64,000 bases of DNA from Dyadobacter sandarakinus. GTDB lineage: Bacteria > Bacteroidota > Bacteroidia > Cytophagales > Spirosomataceae. Positions 51,061-59,679 of the stretch are shown piece by piece; positions within the stretch are counted from its first letter, which is position 1, and each line of letters begins with the position of its first letter. The translations under genes were made by a program, and so were the position numbers. The stretch lies in assembly GCF_016894445.1 (NCBI RefSeq), contig NZ_CP056775.1, positions 2,048,001-2,112,000 on the forward strand. The letters are read 5' to 3'. The notes beneath the pieces are model-generated. The model was not told the origin of the DNA. It saw only the letters and a program-made list of their open reading frames with translations, and ran no database searches.

Positions 51061-52131
51061 ATGGCTTTGGAAAATAAAACCATTCTCCTCATTGAAGATA
51101 ATCCCGAAATGCGGGAAAATACGGCCGAGATCCTTGAACTCGCTGACTACCGTGTAGTTACAGCCCAAAATGGCAAGGAAGGCGTACAACTCGCCCATCA
51201 GCACCAGCCCGACCTCATCATCTGCGACATTATGATGCCCGAGCTCGATGGGTACGGCGTGCTGCACATGCTGGGCAAAGATGAAAAAACCGCGCAGGTA
51301 CCTTTTGTTTTCCTTACCGCGAAAGCCGAGAAGGACGACTATCGCAAAGGAATGTCCATGGGTGCCGACGATTACCTCACCAAGCCTTACGACGATGTGG
51401 AGCTGCTCCACGCCGTGGAGATGCGCCTCAAAAAAAGCGAGCGCCTCCGCAGGCAGTTTGATCGTTCCTCAGAGGGTTTTGACCAGTTTCTGCGGGAGGC
51501 AGGATCATTTGAGCTGATTGAAAAACTGGCAGAAAACAAGAAAATCCGCTCACTCCGTAAACGCGATACGATTTACACCGAGGGCAGCTTTCCGAGCAGC
51601 ATTTTCTTTTTGCAAAAAGGAAAAGTGAAAGCGTACAAATCCAATGATCATGGCAAAGAGTACATCACGGATCTGTACAAGGAAGGCGACTTTTTCGGGT
51701 ACCTGGACCTGCTTCAGGGAGAACCTTACCGCGAAACCGCGATTTGTCTGGAAAAGTCCGAAGTAGCCATCGTTCCGAAAGAAGACTTTTTCAGCCTGCT
51801 TCAGGGTAGCCGGGAAGTTTCGTCCAAATTCATCCAGATGCTTTCCAACGAGATCAAGGAGCGGGAGGACCGGCTGCTGCAACTGGCTTACAACTCGGTT
51901 CGCAAGCGCGTGGCGCAGGCACTCGTCATGCTGGTACAGCGCTACCAGGAAGATCGCTCCAAACCGTTTTCCATGGCTATCACGCGTGAAGACATTGCTT
52001 CCATGGTAGGCACGGCCACTGAAACGGTGATCCGGACCCTGTCCGACTTCAAGGATGAGCGCCTCGTAGACATGAAAGGAAGCCTGATCACCGTACTGGA
52101 ATATGAAAAATTGGTAAAAATGCGAAATTAG
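51061..52131 (+). CDS. Response regulator with CRP/FNR-type DNA-binding module
   Basis: 356 residues. Receiver domain 1-125 with phosphoacceptor Asp55 in DLIICDIMMPELDG and Lys about 109 in LTKPYDD. Cyclic-nucleotide-binding-like domain about 145-265 (IYTEGSFPSSIFFLQKGKVK, EGDFFGYLDLLQGEPYRETA). Crp helix-turn-helix about 300-340 with ITREDIASMVGTATETVIRT. The recognition helix keeps E and R at the FNR E..SR positions but has I in place of S. No FNR cluster cysteines, so control is likely by phosphorylation. Candidate binder of the TGAC-N4-GTCA sites (inference). Overlaps the next gene end-to-end by 3 bases. Confidence 0.88.
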   Translation: MALENKTILLIEDNPEMRENTAEILELADYRVVTAQNGKEGVQLAHQHQPDLIICDIMMPELDGYGVLHMLGKDEKTAQVPFVFLTAKAEKDDYRKGMSMGADDYLTKPYDDVELLHAVEMRLKKSERLRRQFDRSSEGFDQFLREAGSFELIEKLAENKKIRSLRKRDTIYTEGSFPSSIFFLQKGKVKAYKSNDHGKEYITDLYKEGDFFGYLDLLQGEPYRETAICLEKSEVAIVPKEDFFSLLQGSREVSSKFIQMLSNEIKEREDRLLQLAYNSVRKRVAQALVMLVQRYQEDRSKPFSMAITREDIASMVGTATETVIRTLSDFKDERLVDMKGSLITVLEYEKLVKMRN

Positions 52132-53933
52132 AGCTTGTTGAGCTCTGATTCCGCATTTACAAGCTGAGTCTGCATTTGTAATCTTTCTTCTTCGTGTTGG
52201 AAATAAATGTCAGGAACAAGGTTCTGGTAGTAGCGGATACCATCCAGGAGCTGCTGCCTGAACCTTGCGAAATAAGCCTTCTTTTTGTCGGTCAACGCCT
52301 GGCGGTGGTGCTGCATTTCCTCTTTCAGATAATCAATGTAGAGGCGCAGCTCATTCACAAACATGTGCGGCCGCTCCACTTTTTCCAGCAGGTCCGTTTT
52401 TCCATAAATGTGGCCGGTCATTTCTTCAAGAGAATACGTTTTTGAAAACCAGGCCAGGTTGGGTCCGGGGCAAATGGCCACAGCCTGGTTTTCGCGCGGC
52501 CGCAGCAGGTGGTTCCTGATCAGGGCGGAAGTACCCAACCCTTCGCAAAGGCAGATCTTCTCGGACACGGCCCGTAACTGCTCTTGTAAGTCCGCCGGGC
52601 GCGGCTCGGTTTCCTGCAGCTGCCTCATTTTCAAAGCCTGGTATTGGCGTGAGGCGGTACAAATGGGCTCTTCCGTAAATTCCGTATTGGATACCAGGTA
52701 GCGCTTCTGGCATGGACTGCCGGGTCTGCCTTTGGCGATACGTTCGAGCCGCTGCTTTTCAGCGGAGCTTTTTCGGAAATTATTGAACAATATGCCCAGC
52801 GGTGAAGCATTGCTGAGGTAGTAATCGTCGTGGCTCGCCTCGGTCAGGCTCTTCAAGGTTTGTTCATCCACATTGGTAGCCTCGGGTACCAGCAGGAATG
52901 CGCTTCCCCAGCCGGTTCCGTCGAGACCATAGTGCTCCCGCAGAAACTGATCTTCATACACATTTCCAATACCCCCCTGTACCGTAATGCGGATTGCAGG
53001 CGTGTCCGTCACGACCCTGCCGCGGGCTGCCAGGGCAGTTTTCCACATGCCGAACAGCTCGGTGGTAAGTGCCTCGCGGTTCCGCCTGAACTCTTCCAGT
53101 ACGGGTCCGAGCAGTAATCCCTCGGTTGCAAATGCATGTCCGCCGCAGTTCAGCCCCGACTCGATGCGGAACTCAGAAACCCACAATCCCTTTTTTGCCA
53201 GGAACCTGGCCTGGATGCTCGCCGAGCGGAAGTCACTGACTTTCAAAGTGATCTTCTTGAAAAAACAACCGTCAGCCTTTGGAAGAAACTCCGGAAAAGA
53301 TTCGAGATAGCTGTACAGTTTCGGGTTCATGCCTGCCGAAAGTACAAGAGAGGCGCGAAGGGTACTTTTAGCAAATCCGCGCAGGGCTGCCAGCGCATCG
53401 CTGAACTCTTCGCTCAGCAGCTGCCCCGACGTGCCCCGGTTCATCTTATCGACTTTTGACATGATGTTCACATCAATCGCCCCAGGCTCCATGGCCTGCC
53501 TGATCCACTTTTTTTCGGCGTCCAGCATTGCAGGCTGATGATGGATGTGCAGGGTTTTGTATCGCTGTTTCAATGGTGCATCGTCCGGCAGCAGGTTAAA
53601 GTACCGGGCGAGGTCGTTGTTTTCGCCAAATGATTGCTGCCGAAGCTCGGCAAACTGCCTGGCTACGATCACATTGAGGAGATTGAGGTAAGCCGTGATC
53701 CGCTTGCTGCGAAAATCAGTTTCAGCATTGGGAATGGACGTAAAGGCCGTGCCGCTTTGAACGGCATGAAACTTACGCATGCGCTCGATCAGTTCGTCAT
53801 CGACAATGGACACCGTAGAAGAAATTCCGTAACGTGCTACTTTGAGCGGTGTATCAATGGAATAACCCAGTCCAAGGACCGGAATATGAAAGGAATGCGG
53901 TGTTTGTGCTGCGGAGGTCGGAGTTGAATTCAT
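52128..53933 (-). CDS. Nitronate-monooxygenase-like TIM-barrel protein, 601 residues
   Basis: Not named with certainty. The N terminus IPVLGLGYSIDTPLKVARYG, the central GLNCGGHAFATEGLLLGPVL and RITVQGGIGNVYEDQFL followed by DGTGWGSAFLLVPEAT track the substrate and FMN-binding strands of nitronate monooxygenases (GG-H and GG-I blocks). The C-terminal 220 residues are extra: a cysteine-bearing stretch (GSPCQKRYLVSNTEF, PICTASRQYQ, ICLCEGLG) and a long helical end. Cytoplasmic. An upstream TGAC-N4-GTCA site ties it to the cco/hemN set, so it may act in low-oxygen or nitrogen-oxide metabolism (inference). Confidence 0.6.
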   Translation of the reverse strand: MNSTPTSAAQTPHSFHIPVLGLGYSIDTPLKVARYGISSTVSIVDDELIERMRKFHAVQSGTAFTSIPNAETDFRSKRITAYLNLLNVIVARQFAELRQQSFGENNDLARYFNLLPDDAPLKQRYKTLHIHHQPAMLDAEKKWIRQAMEPGAIDVNIMSKVDKMNRGTSGQLLSEEFSDALAALRGFAKSTLRASLVLSAGMNPKLYSYLESFPEFLPKADGCFFKKITLKVSDFRSASIQARFLAKKGLWVSEFRIESGLNCGGHAFATEGLLLGPVLEEFRRNREALTTELFGMWKTALAARGRVVTDTPAIRITVQGGIGNVYEDQFLREHYGLDGTGWGSAFLLVPEATNVDEQTLKSLTEASHDDYYLSNASPLGILFNNFRKSSAEKQRLERIAKGRPGSPCQKRYLVSNTEFTEEPICTASRQYQALKMRQLQETEPRPADLQEQLRAVSEKICLCEGLGTSALIRNHLLRPRENQAVAICPGPNLAWFSKTYSLEEMTGHIYGKTDLLEKVERPHMFVNELRLYIDYLKEEMQHHRQALTDKKKAYFARFRQQLLDGIRYYQNLVPDIYFQHEEERLQMQTQLVNAESELNKL

Positions 53934-53993
53934 AGTACCGTTTGTCTTTAATCAGTGGGCAGTAAAATTCCGCCCGGGAACACTGCAAATCCA

Positions 53994-54005
53994 TGACGAT
54001 GGTCA
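53994..54005. promoter_or_regulatory. TGAC-N4-GTCA palindrome upstream of the monooxygenase-like gene
   Basis: TGACGATGGTCA, 60 bases before the minus-strand start at 53933 and 51 bases after the stop of the next gene. Same format and distance as the hemN site. Confidence 0.6.
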
Positions 54006-54056
54006 GCTTTGAATATGAAGCTCAGCCGGATTTACCTGATTAAAGAGAAAAACGGA

Positions 54057-54524
54057 TCAGAAAACGCATGCAAGCGCTTTTTCCAGCAGGTTCCTGGAAC
54101 GGGCATTGAGCTGATATACCTTTTTTTCTTCCGGAAAAAAGATCTCGATTTCGGTAGCACCCTTCATTTTAGCAAGCTCAGTAGTGGTGACGGGGCATGA
54201 AAGTGTGAATGAACGGTTGAAAAACGTACGGTCGGAAGTAGTCGTATACAATGAAAAGTTGCCCCCCGGCGACTTGAAGCGTACCTCGGTAAACATCGGG
54301 ACGTGAAAGATGAGCTCTACGATTTCATTATGGTAGGTAAAGATCTTCTCTTCTCCGGTGCGTGACAAAGAGAGGTACTCTTCATTGCCGATCAGTGGTA
54401 TGGTCTGGTACCGCATTTTGCGGTTATTGGACTTGCTGATTTTCTCCATGCATTGGGCGGAACACCTGTCCGTACCGGCCAGCAGCAGGCTCATGGCCAA
54501 GGTCAGCGTCAATATTTTCATCAT
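54057..54524 (-). CDS. Hypothetical secreted protein
   Basis: 155 residues with a signal peptide (KILTLTLAMSLLLAGTD, cleavage near SAQ). The mature part has beta strands and no recognised domain; four cysteines remain after the signal region or near it (QCMEK, SCPVT, ALACVF). Divergent from the HAD gene. Function unknown. Confidence 0.6.
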   Translation of the reverse strand: MMKILTLTLAMSLLLAGTDRCSAQCMEKISKSNNRKMRYQTIPLIGNEEYLSLSRTGEEKIFTYHNEIVELIFHVPMFTEVRFKSPGGNFSLYTTTSDRTFFNRSFTLSCPVTTTELAKMKGATEIEIFFPEEKKVYQLNARSRNLLEKALACVF

Positions 54525-54690
54525 TGGTTTCTTATGGCGTTATTGGAAAGCTACATCATCTTCAACGATACGTAACATATCTATACCGTTTGAGTAGCTA
54601 AAAATACAAATTCTTCCTTTTTTTCGGGTTGTCAGCAATCATCCTGCAACAAACTATATCTTTAAACCGGTAACCAAAAAACGATTTCAA

Positions 54691-55332
54691 ATGCAGATCA
54701 GCGATCTTAAAATACTATTTTTCGACATTGGCGGCGTGTTGCTGAGCAATGGATGGGGACATGAGTCACGGCAGGAAGCGGCCCGTAAGTTCGGGCTGGA
54801 CTATGAGGAGATGACGGCCCTGCACAACTTCATTTTCAATGTTTACGAGGTGGGCAGCATTACCCTGGACCAGTACCTGGATACGGTGATCTTCAATCAT
54901 CCGCGTGACTTTGTCCGGGAAGATTTCAAAGAGTTCATGTATGCACAGTCCGTGGAGCTGCCGGATATGCTTGCGTGGCTCAAAGAATGGAAGAACGATT
55001 GTGGTTTCAGGATCATTTCGATCAATAATGAAGGTAAAGAGCTGAATGACTACCGCGTTCAGAAATTTAAGCTGCACACCTGTTTTGATGCATTTATATC
55101 ATCCTGCGAGGTGAAAATGCGCAAGCCCGATCCACGCATTTTCGAGCTTGCGATGGGCATTGCACAGGCAACGCCCAGCCAGTGCGTGTACTTCGACGAT
55201 CGGATCATGTTTGCGAATATGGCAAAAACCCTGGGCTTACGGGCTTACCACCACACAAGCTTTGAGGCCACCAGGGACATCCTCGAAGGTTTGAAACAGG
55301 AAAGATTTGAGCGGCTGAGCTCGCGCCGGTAG
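54691..55332 (+). CDS. HAD-superfamily hydrolase
   Basis: 213 residues. Motif I is FFDIGGVLLSN: Asp nucleophile (residue about 11) then I-G where most members have D-x-T/V, so the second Asp is replaced by Gly, as in the IA variant 3 group. Motif II ISINNEGKE (S/N), motif III Lys in KMRKPDPRIFELA, motif IV CVYFDDR. Phosphatase or dehalogenase-like; substrate unknown. The G at the second motif I position may alter catalysis. Confidence 0.82.
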   Translation: MQISDLKILFFDIGGVLLSNGWGHESRQEAARKFGLDYEEMTALHNFIFNVYEVGSITLDQYLDTVIFNHPRDFVREDFKEFMYAQSVELPDMLAWLKEWKNDCGFRIISINNEGKELNDYRVQKFKLHTCFDAFISSCEVKMRKPDPRIFELAMGIAQATPSQCVYFDDRIMFANMAKTLGLRAYHHTSFEATRDILEGLKQERFERLSSRR

Positions 55333-55343
55333 CGAATAACTCA

Positions 55344-55384
55344 AATGCGAAAGCAGACCACAGTTCCCGGTTTGCTTTCGCATT
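55344..55384. terminator. Stem-loop between convergent genes
   Basis: AATGCGAAAGCA (55344-55355) and TGCTTTCGCATT (55373-55384) are perfect 12-base arms. The T-tracts are weak on both sides, so termination is likely but not certain. Confidence 0.55.
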
Positions 55385-55416
55385 AAAAAAGTCCCCGGGT
55401 CACATTCATCATGATG

Positions 55417-57924
55417 TTATCGTGCCTTGTGCGCTTTCAGCATGGTCGCCCGGTTGAGCTGATCGGTGGCTTGTAAGACTTTGTTTTTGAGGAAATACGG
55501 ATAATCCGGACGTTCTTTCAGGAAATCGGCTGCGATGCGGGCCGCCTCGGGCGAGGAGTGGCCGGAAAAAGTAACGTTCGTCCACCGCGTAGGAAAGAAA
55601 ATGTCACCGGTAAGCTGGATTTCCTGCAACAGATCCAGGGACGGGCGCAGGTACTTTTCAGCAGAACGTGCCCGCAGCGGGTGATGCAGGTAACCCAGGG
55701 CTTCCAGTACCCAAGCTTCCTTTTCCCTGTTTTCTTCCTTTTTCAGTGATTCAAAAAACGCATCCCGCACCTTTTCATCCGGGCTGAGTGCCGGCATCAC
55801 AAACTGCAATTTCTGGCGGCGATCAGGATTTTGGGTTTCAGCGAGCTGTTTTTTGAGAATTGTACTGCTTTTTGCGGGTGCTTTCAGGGCAAGCTCGCAG
55901 GCCAGCGCAATCTTGTCGTCTTCGGACAGGACCAGATCTTTCACCACCAGTTTTCCACTCCATAGGCTTTCCAGTTTGCCCAATCCCTGCTCCGACCTAA
56001 CCACATTCCTGAACGAACGAAAGTAAGACGATTTGATTCCTTTGTCTTTAACCTGCACCAGCAATTTCCAGAGCAGCGCCTCCACTACTGCCTGCTGCTG
56101 CTGACGGCTATGCTCATCCAGGAAATTCCACCAGGTTGTCTGGAGATTGCCCAATAAGTAGTCGATCAGCAATGGATTTTCTTCTTTGGGCAGCATCATG
56201 AGTACATTCCCGAACAGCTTCTGCGGATCAGAACCATAATTGCGCAGCGTATTTTCCCAGATATTCACCAGCATCGCGCCCCGGAAAACAGGATCGGAGG
56301 CGAGGCTGTCGCCTGCCTCGTGATAGTGCCCCGCAAAATGATCCATACTCGCAGGATCCATTTTAAAAAAGCCATACGCAAGCCCGTCTGCATTGGGATA
56401 AATAATGCCGCCGGGAAGGGTTTTGACAAGGACAGGCTGCTCCCAGATCCTGGCTGCAACCGTATCCGCAGCCTGAACAGCAGCGAAATTGCCACCTTTG
56501 TGTTCCAGCTCATACACCGGCATGCCGCCGGTTTTTACCCAAACATTACTCCATTTTCTGATCTCCTGCGAAGACTTACCATCCATAATACGCACCAGGT
56601 CGTCCCAGGTAGCATTCCCGAACTGAAATGTCTTCAAGTATTCCCGCAGCTTATCACGCATGGCATCCTCTCCGATTTTCCTTTCGAGCTGGCGCATGAC
56701 TATGGGGGCTTTCAGGTAAATGATAGTCCCATAAAGTGTCCCGGCATTTTTCAGGTTATCCAGTTTTTGTAAAATCGGGTTGGTGCCGGCAGTACGGTCG
56801 ACCTCGTAGGCACCGGGATAATGGGCCAGCAGAAAGCGCAGTTCGTGATTGATCTCTGGAAATGCCGGGTGTACAATCTTGGCAGCCATAAAGTTGGCAA
56901 ATACCTCTTTCAGCCAGACGTCATTGAACCAGTCCATCGTAACCAGATCGCCAAACCACATATGGGCCGACTCGTGAGCGATGACACTTGCCCGTGCCAT
57001 TTTCCGGTTTACGGACGCATTCTCATCCAGGAAAAGGGCGGATTCGTTGTAGAAAATTGAACCCGGATGCTCCATTCCGCCGTATTGGAATGAAGGCAGA
57101 AGCACAAAGTCAAATTTACCAAACGGATAATCGATCGCTGTGTACGCTTCGAGCCAATCCAGTGACCGGGCATGCAATTGAAATACTTCCTGGCGGTTCC
57201 GGCTTACTTTGGCGGTATCTGTCTCGCGATAGTACATGGTCATTTCGCGCCGCCCGACCGTCTGTTTTGTCTTGAAAAATTTTCCTGCGGCAAATGCAAA
57301 GAGGTACGAACTGATCGGCTTTGTCTGCCCGAACGTATAAATGCTCCTTCCTCCCTCATCCTTTTTCTCCTGCAAAACCCCGTTCGATACGGCCTCCCAT
57401 GCATCCGGTGTTTTCAAGGTAAGCTGGTATACTGCTTTGAGGTTGGGCTGGTCAAAAAGCGGGAAACAGGTAGATGCACGATCGGGCACAAAGAGCGTGT
57501 ACAGGTAGTCGTCGCTCCGGTTGAGGGAAAGATCACCCGCTACAAATGCAATGCTGATCTCATTCCGGCCCTTTTTCAGGTTCTTCTGGTCGATAACAAT
57601 ATGCTCGTTTTCAAAGGTATAAGCCACCTGCTTCCCTCCTGCCTGCACACGCAGCACGGAGGCCGAGTCAGAATTGAAGTCGAGTACCAGGGGCGAGTCC
57701 ACAGACTTCATCAGAAATGAAATGTTGATCGTCCCGCGGATGCGCTCCTTTTTCTGGCCGGGAATGTCAAGGGTAATCGCATACCGTACACTGTCCAGGG
57801 TTTCCCTGCGATGCTGATTGAGCTGGAACGATACACCTTTCTCCACGCTTTGAACAGGCTGCTTTTGGCAGGATATCAGGATTGCAGTGACATAAATGAG
57901 CAGCAGGGATACGTACTTGTGCAT
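55417..57924 (-). CDS. M1-family zinc aminopeptidase, lipoprotein
   Basis: 835 residues. Signal with lipobox ending ILISC (Cys about 19), so envelope-anchored. M1 features: exopeptidase motif YGGMEHPGSIFYNE (about 279), zinc site HESAHMWFGD (about 315-324) with the downstream Glu in WLKEVFANF. The C-terminal 350 residues are an ERAP1-like helical domain. Removes N-terminal amino acids from peptides in the periplasm. The KEVFA and HESAH variants depart slightly from NEGFA and HELAH but keep the ligands. Followed 6 bases away by the esterase-like gene on the same strand, which precedes it in transcription. Confidence 0.9.
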   Translation of the reverse strand: MHKYVSLLLIYVTAILISCQKQPVQSVEKGVSFQLNQHRRETLDSVRYAITLDIPGQKKERIRGTINISFLMKSVDSPLVLDFNSDSASVLRVQAGGKQVAYTFENEHIVIDQKNLKKGRNEISIAFVAGDLSLNRSDDYLYTLFVPDRASTCFPLFDQPNLKAVYQLTLKTPDAWEAVSNGVLQEKKDEGGRSIYTFGQTKPISSYLFAFAAGKFFKTKQTVGRREMTMYYRETDTAKVSRNRQEVFQLHARSLDWLEAYTAIDYPFGKFDFVLLPSFQYGGMEHPGSIFYNESALFLDENASVNRKMARASVIAHESAHMWFGDLVTMDWFNDVWLKEVFANFMAAKIVHPAFPEINHELRFLLAHYPGAYEVDRTAGTNPILQKLDNLKNAGTLYGTIIYLKAPIVMRQLERKIGEDAMRDKLREYLKTFQFGNATWDDLVRIMDGKSSQEIRKWSNVWVKTGGMPVYELEHKGGNFAAVQAADTVAARIWEQPVLVKTLPGGIIYPNADGLAYGFFKMDPASMDHFAGHYHEAGDSLASDPVFRGAMLVNIWENTLRNYGSDPQKLFGNVLMMLPKEENPLLIDYLLGNLQTTWWNFLDEHSRQQQQAVVEALLWKLLVQVKDKGIKSSYFRSFRNVVRSEQGLGKLESLWSGKLVVKDLVLSEDDKIALACELALKAPAKSSTILKKQLAETQNPDRRQKLQFVMPALSPDEKVRDAFFESLKKEENREKEAWVLEALGYLHHPLRARSAEKYLRPSLDLLQEIQLTGDIFFPTRWTNVTFSGHSSPEAARIAADFLKERPDYPYFLKNKVLQATDQLNRATMLKAHKAR

Positions 57925-57930
57925 GGAAAT

Positions 57931-58902
57931 TCAGTTTTCTTGCAATAAAATAAGCTGGGTTCGCTGTTTGTTGTCGAGCCCGGGATTGTCATCGGTAATC
58001 AGGAGCAGCTTGCGTTTGCCCCCGGCAGTGGGCCACCAGCACATGCCTTCCAGGTTGTCGGGGGCAAATGGCAGGTTTTTGAAATCAAATGCCGGCTTAG
58101 GCTCTTTTTTCAAATGTTGCTGTGCGGCATTCACCTCCCACAGCTTTGCCTTGATCCTGTTGGTGCCGCCCGGTCCGTTGTCGAAGCATCTTTCCAGGAC
58201 AAGCAGCTTGTTCTCGCCGGCAGCTACGATTTCCGAAATGCCGCCCCGCTTTTCCTTGTCGCTGTTGGGACACCCGGACCGGTCGATCACGTAGCTGAAA
58301 AGCTGCGGGGCACTGTACCCGGAGGAGTTCCTGATGAATTTCCTGAAATGAATGGTATCCTGCCCTACCTCGGTCTCTCCGGCCCAGCCTGCTTCCGGCG
58401 CTACCCACACGTTTCCGCTATCGGTCACGGCCAGCGACTCTATCCCTTTATTATCGGCTGGTAGCGGAAGCGGGGGAATCAGGTAAACAGGATTGACCTG
58501 GAGAGGCGGGAAAGGTTCATAATAAGCCACATAGGTAGTAGTATCATTCGTCTCCTCACCAGGCTTGTACTCATTTTCTACGGCATACAGGAAGTTGCCC
58601 GATACCGGATCGTAACGCAATGCTTCATACCACAACCCGGTATGACGCTTTTTTGCCAAAGGAAGGCGGACCTTAAAATCGCGGATGCCTGTAATACTGT
58701 CGAAGATAAAGTATGCCCCGCGGTCACTCGCAAGATGCCACTGCTGGTTTGCCGCTACATACTCGATTGCAGAAATACCGTGGAGTTCGCCGGTGGGTTT
58801 CAGGGGAAGCAGCGCACTGTCTGCAAATGAGAAGCGAAGCGACTGGCAGTCTGCAAAACAGATTGGAAAAAGAAGAAGAATGATCAGGCGGGCAACTTTC
58901 AT
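57931..58902 (-). CDS. Phytase-like esterase-domain secreted protein
   Basis: 323 residues. Signal peptide with a possible lipobox (ICFADC, Cys about 19). The rest matches the family called esterase-like activity of phytase: GELHGISAIEYV near the start, TGLWYEALRYDPVSGNFLYA, NKGIESLAVTDSGNVWVAPE, and the closing NLEGMCWWPTAGGKRKLLLI followed by DDN and QRTQLILL. Six-bladed propeller-like. Enzymatic role not proved for the family. Same operon as the M1 peptidase (6-base gap). Confidence 0.85.
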   Translation of the reverse strand: MKVARLIILLLFPICFADCQSLRFSFADSALLPLKPTGELHGISAIEYVAANQQWHLASDRGAYFIFDSITGIRDFKVRLPLAKKRHTGLWYEALRYDPVSGNFLYAVENEYKPGEETNDTTTYVAYYEPFPPLQVNPVYLIPPLPLPADNKGIESLAVTDSGNVWVAPEAGWAGETEVGQDTIHFRKFIRNSSGYSAPQLFSYVIDRSGCPNSDKEKRGGISEIVAAGENKLLVLERCFDNGPGGTNRIKAKLWEVNAAQQHLKKEPKPAFDFKNLPFAPDNLEGMCWWPTAGGKRKLLLITDDNPGLDNKQRTQLILLQEN

Positions 58903-58950
58903 GGCATGCTCCGAAGCTAAAATGCAGCCTGAATTTAGAAAAAACCTGCA

Positions 58951-58992
58951 AAAAACCCCGACAATCGCTTTTTATGCAAGTGCCGGGGTTTG
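58951..58992 (-). terminator. Terminator of the gene at 58998-59495
   Basis: On the minus strand AAACCCCG (complement of 58984-58991) pairs with CGGGGTTT (complement of 58953-58960) and is followed by TTTTTTG. The loop of 23 bases is long. Confidence 0.65.
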
Positions 58993-58997
58993 GTAAG

Positions 58998-59495
58998 TCA
59001 GGCTGCGTTGCCGACAGGACGTACCAGCGGATGTCCGCCGAAGTTCTCCCACAGGTCGGTAATGAGGTTTTTCTCACGGGCATTGTGCAGCCCGAAGTCA
59101 ATCAGGATTTCCCCACTGCGAACGCTGCGCTGAAAATATTCCGCATATTCGTCAGACAGGATGGTATCGGAAATGGTTCTCAAACCACCTTCGGTGAGGT
59201 TTCCGACCACCATGAAAGACAATCCGGGAATACCTACATAGTGTGCGTACTGGTCCAATGCCTCCCTGAAACCGGCGCTCCGACCCGGGCGGCTGATCAC
59301 GAATGTTGGGTGGACATTCTGCTGCGTGTGTGCCTGAATCAACTCTTTGTATGCCGCTTCCGACATAACAAGTGTGATTTCTTCTTTATGGTAGCCTAAG
59401 TCCAGCAGTGTCTGGTAGGCTTTTTCTGCGTCCTTCCCGGTTGCAAACATTCCTGTTACGGTACTGACGCTCTCTTGATGATCAACGGTTTTCAT
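58998..59495 (-). CDS. Hypothetical protein with general-stress-like N-terminal fold
   Basis: 165 residues, soluble. VTGMFATGKDAEKAYQTLLD then LGYHKEEITLVM is the beta-alpha-beta start seen in proteins of the general stress protein 17M/YflT type, where the beta-alpha repeat recognises itself. The rest (GIPGLSFMVVGNLTEGGLRT) is a second alpha/beta stretch with glycine-rich loop where related proteins often have a membrane or glycine-zipper part. Function unknown; likely stress-related by family recall only. Confidence 0.6.
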   Translation of the reverse strand: MKTVDHQESVSTVTGMFATGKDAEKAYQTLLDLGYHKEEITLVMSEAAYKELIQAHTQQNVHPTFVISRPGRSAGFREALDQYAHYVGIPGLSFMVVGNLTEGGLRTISDTILSDEYAEYFQRSVRSGEILIDFGLHNAREKNLITDLWENFGGHPLVRPVGNAA

Positions 59496-59679
59496 GGCAA
59501 AGCGTACTGATAAGTTTAAGAAGTATTAAAAATCTAATGTTCAGGTTTACATTTCGTAAGGCCAACTACTCCCCAAGTGACAAATTCAAGAAATCACAAT
59601 GGACAGAGTAATTAGCCCGCATTAACATCTTATATTTTCGTGCCAAAGTTTGGCCACCAGAACTAAACGGGTTACCCTT

